Assembly: GCA_029931535.1 (NCBI GenBank)
Contig: JAQPZY010000984.1
Span: forward strand, 124,001 to 188,000
Direction: 5' to 3'
Source: Margaritifera margaritifera
Lineage: Eukaryota; Mollusca; Bivalvia; Unionida; Margaritiferidae
Length of the DNA: 64,000 bases
A program made the position numbers and the translations under genes. The notes under the pieces were generated by a model. That model did not search any database and was not told the DNA's origin. It saw only the letters and a list, made by a program, of their open reading frames with translations. Of the stretch, positions 56,316 to 64,000 are shown piece by piece (positions within the stretch are counted from its first letter, which is position 1; each line of letters opens with the position of its first letter).

Positions 56316-57276
56316 TAACCTGCAAATTTACCGTACGCCAATAACTCAACGACTTCTTTGTCACCTGCAATTGTTTCGAACCAAATTCTGTCCGCTTCGT
56401 TGTAATTAATTTCCTTGCATTTCTTTCTCTTCTTACCAAAGAACCCATTGTTTTTATTTGAACTGGATTTATCGTGGTCACTACTGCAACCGTCATCGAC
56501 AATGGCTTAAATTAGGAAGTCCACAACAGAGAATGGGTCTCATAGCGTAAACTGACTTGATGACCCTACATTTTCCACATAAATGTTCGCCAACGCACCA
56601 GGGTGAGCAGATGCCATGGACCCTGGTGTTGGTACTCTTTCGGATTCTTTCTGTTCTAGTTCCGGATAAGTTTCCGTACTTTTATCCATTTTATCTGCGA
56701 ACTTCACAGACATTTTGGTTTCTATTCCATGTGAGTCTTTGTCTTCTGTGATTTCCGATTGTGTGCTAATAATTGGAGTGTTCTTTTTCTTATTTTTGAG
56801 CGTCTTTTTCTTCCTCCGAATCGGCTCGAAGTCAGTCATAGTTCCATTGTCCACTGTCTTTCTGACAGTTTTTATATCAAAGTCTATATATAAATTACGT
56901 TCCGCTAGCTTACTCGGCGAATCAAATGAAGTACGTGAGCTCGGGTGAGATCAGAGGTCCCAGAGGGCGGATCGAGATGTTGTTTGACTCAGGATCCTTT
57001 ATACATGGAAGAATCAAACACGGCCGCTCAAATATACCATGTCTGTCTAAATCATATTCAGATTTATCCGTCTGTACGCCTATACTCCGATATTCTCGAA
57101 ATGTACGTTTGTATCTAAATGGGATGTCAGGAAGTGAGCACACTTGAGAGCGAAATGCCCCACGGTTGATTTTATGAAAGTTCCACAGGGTCTGGCGGTG
57201 AAGTAGTTGCTTGTCCCTTGTATAGTCGATGAAAAAGCTATGCAGACGGTTCAGTTGCGTTTGGGAGGCTCACGGG
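56316..57276 (-). pseudogene. Unrecognised protein-coding remnant
   Basis: On the minus strand a coding-like frame runs from about 57276 to 56935, including RQTLWNFHKINRGAFRSQ, RTFREYRSIGVQTDKSEYDL and GPLISPELTY. It then shifts one frame and continues as LAERNLYIDFDIKTVRKT, DNGTMTDFEPIRRKKKTLKN, passes a TGA and a TAA (about 56549 and 56519), and goes on with NKNNGFFGKKRKKCKEINYN, RIWFETIAGDKEVVELLAYG to a final stop near 56316. The part after the shift is one continuous frame apart from the two stops. Features are a basic Lys-rich segment, acidic linkers, and 'GVQTD', which resembles a dynein light-chain binding motif. There is no domain I can name. The breaks could in principle be unseen introns, but donor and acceptor sites do not fit, so a decayed, possibly retrotransposed gene is more likely. 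Confidence 0.5.
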
Positions 57277-57939
57277 TTACGCTGGAGTCCAAGTAAAACC
57301 TGTCGTTTAGCATTGGCAGGCCAGGAGTGGTTGTATTTACACCTTGTATTATTCTTCTATGATCTAGAAATGAATCGAGGTCTACATTAATCTTCTTATA
57401 ACTGGATTAATGAAATAATTTGAGTGGAAAAATCGACTTTGGTCTTAGGCCACAACGTCATTTTATATCTTAAAGAGAAACGAATTAAGTTTGATTTATT
57501 ACACGCGGTCATGCACGATTTAGAAAGAAATAGTATGTGTTTGAACAGAACGAAACGGAACCTTTATTTGGTATTGAAATCTCAGGCCATATGAGAGCAA
57601 GGTAATGATTATATAAACATTACGAAAAACAATTTTTGTAACGTATTACACATGCATACACGTATAAGTGTACGTATACCTACCCAGACATACACATAAA
57701 CATACATATGTATACATACAAGTACATACATACATATACGCGCGTACATTCAGTCGGCGATGCAGTTTGGATGTTGATGGCAGTGACATAAATTTTGTCA
57801 TAATTATAGCAACAAAGCAAAAGTTATTCATGTTGAGGACTTTCTGCAGGAAAAAAAAGTTTACTAAACTTTATTACATTAGTATTAGTACAATAATAAG
57901 ATGGTAAGAATTATCATATTTCTCTTGAGAAAAAAGGAC
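57277..57939. other. Non-coding stretch with (CATA)-like repeats
   Basis: Degenerate tetranucleotide repeats lie at about 57648-57745. Nothing else supported. Confidence 0.5.
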
Positions 57940-58960
57940 AGACAAGCAAATAATGAAATTCATCACCTATGTCATCTCTGTCGCACACAGTGCATTTTAT
58001 ATCTTGTCTTGCTATGTTTTCCCAACGACCTGACTCTGCTGGAAGTTTGTTGTTGCTAGTTCAAAATTTTAGCTAAGACAAATAAACATTTCTATCTAAA
58101 GATATCAAGTACTTCTCAAAGTTTAAGTCTCGTTTGAATAATTGGTAAGTCATACCTTTCTATGTAGCTTCTAATCTTGCACTTCATTTCTGTATAAATA
58201 AATTATTTAACGATTGTGTATCGCTTGCTATCAAAGCTTGAGGGTCACGTATTGATGCTTGATAGAGCAGATCAATTCTTCCAACTGAAATCAAAATGTT
58301 TCTAATATGTTCAAACCATTTATAAATAAAGCTGGAATGTATGTCACTCAACATGATATTGTACAATTATTTGGAAATTTTGGTGTATTTTGCATTTATT
58401 ATTGAGATCCAAAATCCAGTCATGCGACATTTAATATCAATGTCAGTTGGTTTCCTTCCAAGTTCTGAATAGAGGAAAGTAAGTGGTGTGCTCTTTGTAA
58501 ATTTGTTATATATCTTAGGAATACAAGGTGAACATTTTCAATAAGCAGTGTATTTTCGAATGTGCAAACTTCAAATCAGTACAGCAAAATAGATCAAATT
58601 GTGTGAATGAACAGTTGTAACTTTAAATTGATTGGAATGTGCAGATTGTTTGTTCTTCTACAGAGAAGATGCGTGGGTGTTTTTGTTTTTTTTTTGCTTG
58701 TTCGACGTTGTGTTTAATAGCTTTTAAGAAACGCCTATTTTTCGAACAAAAATAATACTTAGCTATTTAAATTCCTCACAAGCAAAATGGTATTTCCACC
58801 CAGTTTTAATTTAAACTGAGTGCAATTACGCGATCCAAAAATTAATACTTTTGTTTTTGCTGAATTTACATTTAGTTTCCAACTGTTAGTGTACTCGGAA
58901 AAAACTTTGATGTTTTCTTGAAAAAAGTCTGCTATTAATGGTCTGCTATTTAAAACCATA
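57940..58960 (-). pseudogene. LINE reverse transcriptase 3' remnant
   Basis: On the minus strand, 58959-58759 is open, with NIKVFSEYTNSWKLNVNSAK then TKVLIFGS, the block after the RT palm in many non-LTR elements. Further fragments follow in several frames (NNLHIPINLKLQLF near 58640). At about 58050-57955 comes SNNKLPAESGRW followed by DIKCTVCDRDDIGDEFHYL, the Cys/His-containing C-terminal block of such LINEs. Catalytic YADD is not included, so the copy starts within the palm. Clade is uncertain; it differs from both other LINE remnants in the window. Confidence 0.8.
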
Positions 58961-59093
58961 TCCCCATGACCGAGGTTACAATCTTAAGATATAGTAATAT
59001 ATCATAGCCTGAAATGAACGGTTAGAACTAAGCAAATACAAACCCAGACTCCGTTTAATGATCAAAGTGTAACTATTACCTACTTCTTTCTAC
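58961..59093. other. Short spacer
   Basis: Nothing supported. Confidence 0.3.
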
Positions 59094-59177
59094 CTACTTA
59101 ATATCTACCCGTATCACTGACCTACTTAATATCTACCCGTATCACTGACCTACTTAATATCTACCTGTATCACTGAC
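59094..59177. repeat. 28-bp tandem repeat, three copies
   Basis: Unit ctacttaatatctacccgta plus tcactgac; the last copy has one change (acctg). Confidence 0.95.
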
Positions 59178-59965
59178 CTCGGATACAGCGCTCATCCCTG
59201 GAAAGCATGGAACAAGGTCAAAGGGAAGGACTCCAGGTTGAACGGGAGCCAACTCGCTAGTCAAGCGGAAATTACGGCTCGGTTAAATACACAAATCCAA
59301 TGGATTTCTATGTAGAAATGCAAGGTATATACATTAAATTATAATTAGAAATTGACACCTATATATCAATCAGACAGGAAAACGCTTATCCCTGGATACC
59401 ACATTGTATGTATGGATACATGGTTACATGAAATTTTACATCGAGTGACACAAATATAATCAAAAAAGAGTTATAATTCGTTCCAGGCAGAAATCGAACC
59501 CGCGTCACGTCCCTGTATAAAATAATGCTCTCCGATTTATTTTCATGTGTTCATTTTGTGTCTGTATGCACCTGTGTTTATTAGTGTTGTTGTCCCAGGA
59601 GAAAAGATCCATATATCTAGAAAGCACTAAAGCTGTGTACAACGAGTCTCTGCACCGAATTTAGTTACTATTTAAATAATATTTTAAATGAAAGCAATAT
59701 TCCAGAAAGGAAGAAAATTGAAATCGTCGAGAAGCGAAGAGATATTAATTATCGTACATCTAGTTCGATTTTCTGACACAAAAATCCCCTTAACTAAGGA
59801 GACTGTCATTTATTATTACTTATTAATATCTTTCGCAGACAGTCACATACACAATTTCGTGGAGGCGAAGCTTTATCTATAACACAAAATATTAAACTTG
59901 CCATTTTAAACGCGATAATCATTTTCTTTCAGACACTAAGAACCCCTAACAACTTCGTTCTTTAT

Positions 59966-59970
<5 letters not shown>
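59178..59970. other. Non-coding stretch
   Basis: A possible B-box-like word is discussed among rejected items. Nothing else supported. Confidence 0.4.

Positions 59971-60021
<51 letters not shown>
59971..60021. repeat. (CT)n microsatellite
   Basis: About 25 CT units followed by a few CA units. Confidence 0.97.
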
Positions 60022-60024
<3 letters not shown>

Positions 60025-62170
60025 CACACAAATGCACATATAATTTTCTCTCATACATATTTACCTTCCCCACTCTTATAATCCCAACAAAAGTTTTACT
60101 TTTCTGTCAATCATACAATACAGCGGTCCCATCGATTCATTAAAACATACATCCAAACATCTATCTATCCATACATAAAGGCCATATACACCAGCTGTCT
60201 TTTTCGCAAAGGACAGAATCGCTACTGCGATGTAAGAAAACATTGATAATGCCCATTCAATGATAATTGCCAATTGGAGGATAATTGCACATTGTTAAGT
60301 AGTATCTGAAGACGGCGTAGAGTTTATCGAATGGGCAAAAACAAATATATCCACGTCCAGGTAGGTGTTCAACATAATACATTTTGGGTCCGCAACTTCA
60401 ATTAATTAATTACAAGCAAGTCTAACTAACAAACTATATGGCAATATGTGTGGTTTAACAAGAGTATCGGGCATTATGTAGCATGAAGTTGAACAAAGTA
60501 TTACAAGCCTGCAGCAATGCAGCTTTATACCCAAGCCTTTTTAAGTTACTAGTATCACCCACCCACCCAGCCGATAATATACATATATGTGTCACAATCC
60601 CCACCCCACCACACCCCCGATTTTTCACACAAGTACGCACACATAGACGAGCTGGATCACATAATGCCCATCTATTCTTTTTGAAACGCGTGGGGATAAC
60701 AATGATCTGAAAGACTCACATAACGCAGATTGCATCCTTCGAAACTATCGTGTGTGGATACATGCATTATGTCAAAAATGCGACAGAAGAAAACACCAGT
60801 ATCAGACTATGTACTTATTTGAATTCTAGTAATGCTTACAAATGTGCAGCCAAGTAAAAATACTGTTATATATATTTCAAGAACCTTGACTAACAGTTGG
60901 TATTTAATGGAGTCAGACTCTATTTAGAAAATGAGAAATGATAAATAAATATTAAACAGTTTTGTGATATTATTTGAGTGATGCAATTGAATTTATTCTC
61001 TCGCCAGAACGTCATTTTACACCAGAGAAAATAAATGAATTCATAATTATTTATTACACCAGGTTAAATAGGGTCTTATTTTCATGGCCCGACAAAATAA
61101 TCATAACATTCACAGTAGTTGTGGATTTTTGAATGGCCTGGTTGGCAAGGTTTATAAAATAAGTAATGCAAATGACCAACAAACCAAGCAAATACCAAGT
61201 CCTTTTAATGATAAAATCATAACAAATTACTGTTTCTGTCTGGTCTCAACTTTTTTGTAGTACTTACCTCCGATAGAAATCATCAAATAGCTGTATTAAA
61301 ACACGTGTAAAAGCCAGCAAACTGTTAGACGTACTTCGATGATTTCAGCTTACAAATAGTAAAATTTATTATAAACTAAATGAATTATAGAATTTTTTTA
61401 AAACAAATAACGAATGTTTGTAAAGAATTGAGACATATTTTTATGTTGAAAACATTTAGGTGCAACGAAACACTTTGATAGACATAGAATTACCGTGGGA
61501 AGAATTATTTATATATACTTGGCTTGAGTATGAAAATTATTAAAATTGCCTCATACCACTTTTCAATGTGGACAAAATAAGAAATAAAAAAATTTAAAAT
61601 ATGTCTAGTTCGATTTTCTGATCAACTCTAACACATGATTTTAATAAATGAGGCACCTCCATTTTGATGGTATCTTTTTGACATACAAGCATAAAAAAAC
61701 TGCCGACTTACAAAACTGTCTTTACTACAAATAAAATGTACACTTTCCCCTTTACGTTCATAAAGAATCAAATTATCTTTTACAAACTCTGGAAGCTCAA
61801 CAACGTTGTTCTTTATACACAATCTCTAGTTCTCTATGAATGGCTTACATTTATAATTTTCTCAACATACATTTTTGTACTTTTATCCTCCTACATTTAC
61901 ATCCACCAACCCTCATACTAGCGTATCTGTTAGTCTAACAATTAATCTGTCCATTCATCCATCCAACCACCAATACAATCAACAATCCACTCATCCATCA
62001 GTGAGTCCATACTATACCATCATACGTATATACAAACACCCACCAACCTGCACTCATACATACATACACTAAAGCATGCCTGCTTGCGTTCATAAGTAGG
62101 GTACATACATACCGACATACCTACATAAATATATTAAAGCATGCCTGCTTGCGTGTACACATACACACAT

Positions 62171-62176
<6 letters not shown>
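60022..62176. other. AT-rich non-coding stretch
   Basis: Short CATC-type repeats around 61940-62060. A duplicated word aagcatgcctgcttgcgt lies at 62073 and 62137. No gene supported. Confidence 0.4.

Positions 62177-62230
<54 letters not shown>
62177..62230. repeat. (AT)n microsatellite
   Basis: About 27 units, preceded by (CA)-like repeats. Confidence 0.97.
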
Positions 62231-62233
<3 letters not shown>

Positions 62234-62431
62234 TGTATCTCTCTTTAATGTCATCATATGTTTCCCAGTAAACCGAAACCCCTCTACTCTCAAAACGGGA
62301 AAAAAATTTCAGTCCGAAAGTTTAATTTTACACTTAAAAAACCCGATAAAACCGAAAGTCACTTCAAACTTGGAAATGTATGTTAGCTGCTAATTCCATA
62401 AAACATTGATGGTTATGGTCCAAAAATAGCA

Positions 62432-62622
62432 TCTGATCATGCATTAAGTAAAACACACACCTTACACACTCTGATCATGCATTAAGTAAAACACACACCT
62501 TACACACTCTGATCATGCATTAAATAAAACACACACCTTACACACTCTGATCATGCAATAAATAAAACACACACCTGACACACTCTGATCATGCATTAAG
62601 TAAAACACACACCTTACACACT
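62432..62622. repeat. 38-bp tandem array, five copies
   Basis: Unit tctgatcatgcattaagtaa followed by aacacacaccttacacac. Copies differ at only a few positions. Confidence 0.95.
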
Positions 62623-63061
62623 CTGGGCCATATTATTTACTGTTAGCAAATACTGTAGTAGGCTTATTGCAGAGTCATTCACCCGGAAATGTCTTAAGGG
62701 TATATGAGGTAAAAACAATACTCGACACACGCGGGATATAGATTAGGGCACACAACTGGCTAATCCGAAGTATTTGCATCTTAAAGAAAGGTAAATTCTA
62801 ACGCTTGTAGATAAACCAGTTCAGAAAGATTATATTATATGTTTATTACCTAATAGTGTTTGACGATGTTCCTTTGTAAAAATGATCAGTATAACTTATT
62901 TTTTGTAAATTAAATGCCGCACTTGTATGACCAGGCATGTGTACTAGCTTTTTTATACTTTCCTGACGGAAAGCGACAAAACAGTATTCGGAAGGAACAT
63001 ATGTTGTTTAGCTAATTTTTCATTAAATAATAATAAAGGCAAAAAGCTTTCTTAATTGTTT

Positions 63062-63062
<1 letters not shown>
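62623..63062. other. Non-coding stretch
   Basis: Nothing supported. Confidence 0.4.

Positions 63063-63096
<34 letters not shown>
63063..63096. repeat. (CA)n microsatellite
   Basis: About 17 CA units. Confidence 0.97.
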
Positions 63097-63099
<3 letters not shown>

Positions 63100-63367
63100 A
63101 CACACAAAGGATGTTCTTTCATAATTACATTTTCTCCTCTAGTCATATAAGCGCTTTCTCTATTTCACACACGCACACAAAAACAAAATTCTCTTCCTGT
63201 CTCTCTCAAATCACGTAAAAAACATTAACGTTAGTTTGGTTATAAAAATTTAGGGTTGTTTGTGTCTTAACATTGAAGGCTGGTATCGATGACGATGTGC
63301 TTGTACATCTACTTATATAGAAAAAGACATAGTTTTCACATTTGCGATACACTCAGTAATCCGAACA

Positions 63368-63420
63368 CCTCTCAAAACCGAAAAATAAATTAGGTCCCAA
63401 GGGTTTTCGGTTTTGAGAGG
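63368..63420. repeat. Perfect 17-bp hairpin
   Basis: Arms cctctcaaaaccgaaaa (63368-63384) and ttttcggttttgagagg (63404-63420) pair perfectly around a 19-base loop. The preceding cagtaatccgaaca resembles a pogo-type transposon end. Confidence 0.95.
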
Positions 63421-64000
63421 TTTCGATGTATATATATACATAAATGATGAAGAAGTTATACTTTCAGTTACATGACTCGTAAATGAAAAGGATAGATTTT
63501 CTCTTACTCGATTTAAGTTGTTATACATACCAAAATCTATCAGCTACCTTTCATTTTGGACATCGAAAACATCGTCTAATAAGGGTATTTTCTGATGTCA
63601 AATTCAATGCACATAGAATTTTGTAACTACGGTTGTCGGAATACTATCAACTCCACAACAAAAGTTACAATTTCCCTACAAGGTCTCGGGTAAACAGAGC
63701 ACGTCTCTAGAGACAGAACAATGCATCTTGACGGGGTAAACAAAATACTTTCCAAGCAAGTGTGTTGAAGAATCGATTAGGTACCCAGCAAGCCATTAAC
63801 TCATCAAAACCCATTTAGAATGTCAGGTAATTTTGTGTCATTGGGTAAAAGTATAGGATAGGAGGTACCTAACAATGGAATGTCGATAATGTTAATGGTA
63901 TTATTATGCCTTTACTGGTACTTGGTGGACACTCTTTGTATCCGTTCATCGAATGATATCGATTTAAACTATTTCCGGTGACAGCCGTCCTGGCATTTGA
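63421..64000. other. Right edge, non-coding
   Basis: No supported feature up to the end of the window. Confidence 0.4.

Noticed and set aside
59490..59560. Possible second SINE (gcgggttcgatttctgcc on the minus strand)
   Set aside because: A B-box-like word is present but no convincing A box at the right distance, and no other SINE body sequence.

Overview
The window looks like nuclear DNA from a marine invertebrate, most likely a bivalve mollusc. This is inferred from AT-rich sequence, GT-AG introns with long spacers, very many microsatellites and minisatellites, tRNA-derived SINE sequence, and a degenerate ~140-bp tandem repeat built around AGGTCA-like words of a kind I associate with bivalve genomes. 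Nothing prokaryotic is present. No species can be named from the sequence alone.

Only one gene can be assembled with confidence. It is a six-exon plus-strand gene from about 47.70 to 55.94 kb, encoding a 139-residue secreted protein with a signal peptide and four EF-hand loops. All splice phases agree, a TATA-like promoter lies upstream and an AATAAA signal follows the stop. A second, unrecognised coding-like stretch on the minus strand (57.28-56.32 kb) has two stops and a frameshift and is probably a pseudogene.

Most other coding signal is mobile-element debris. From left to right: an L1/Tx1-like LINE remnant (5.1-3.9 kb, minus); a tRNA-derived SINE (12.1 kb, minus) beside a nearly full-length mariner with TA target duplications (12,213-13,442); a composite at 16.3-24.6 kb holding GC-rich, virus-like structural gene remnants in inverted orientation, flanked by ~106-bp inverted repeats and interrupted by an RTE-like LINE with a 12-bp target-site duplication; a Ty3/Gypsy retrotransposon (28.6-31.9 kb) in the unusual order protease-integrase-reverse transcriptase, as in the Gmr1 group; a decayed Polinton/Maverick-like element (36.1-42.5 kb) with ~335-bp terminal inverted repeats and a chromodomain integrase; and another LINE tail (58.96-57.94 kb, minus).

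The rest is tandem and inverted repeats: a 38-bp satellite (0.27-1.13 kb), a 61-bp array carrying a palindromic TAATCGATTA at its joints (7.0-7.4 kb), a 25-bp array (34.4-34.8 kb), an 88-bp array (45.6-46.2 kb), a 52-bp array inside the last intron of the EF-hand gene (54.1-54.5 kb), a 38-bp array (62.4-62.6 kb), several foldback hairpins, and six long (TA)n tracts. The most unusual parts are the two elements with virus-like structural or integrase genes. Both are broken, and neither looks like a working system.
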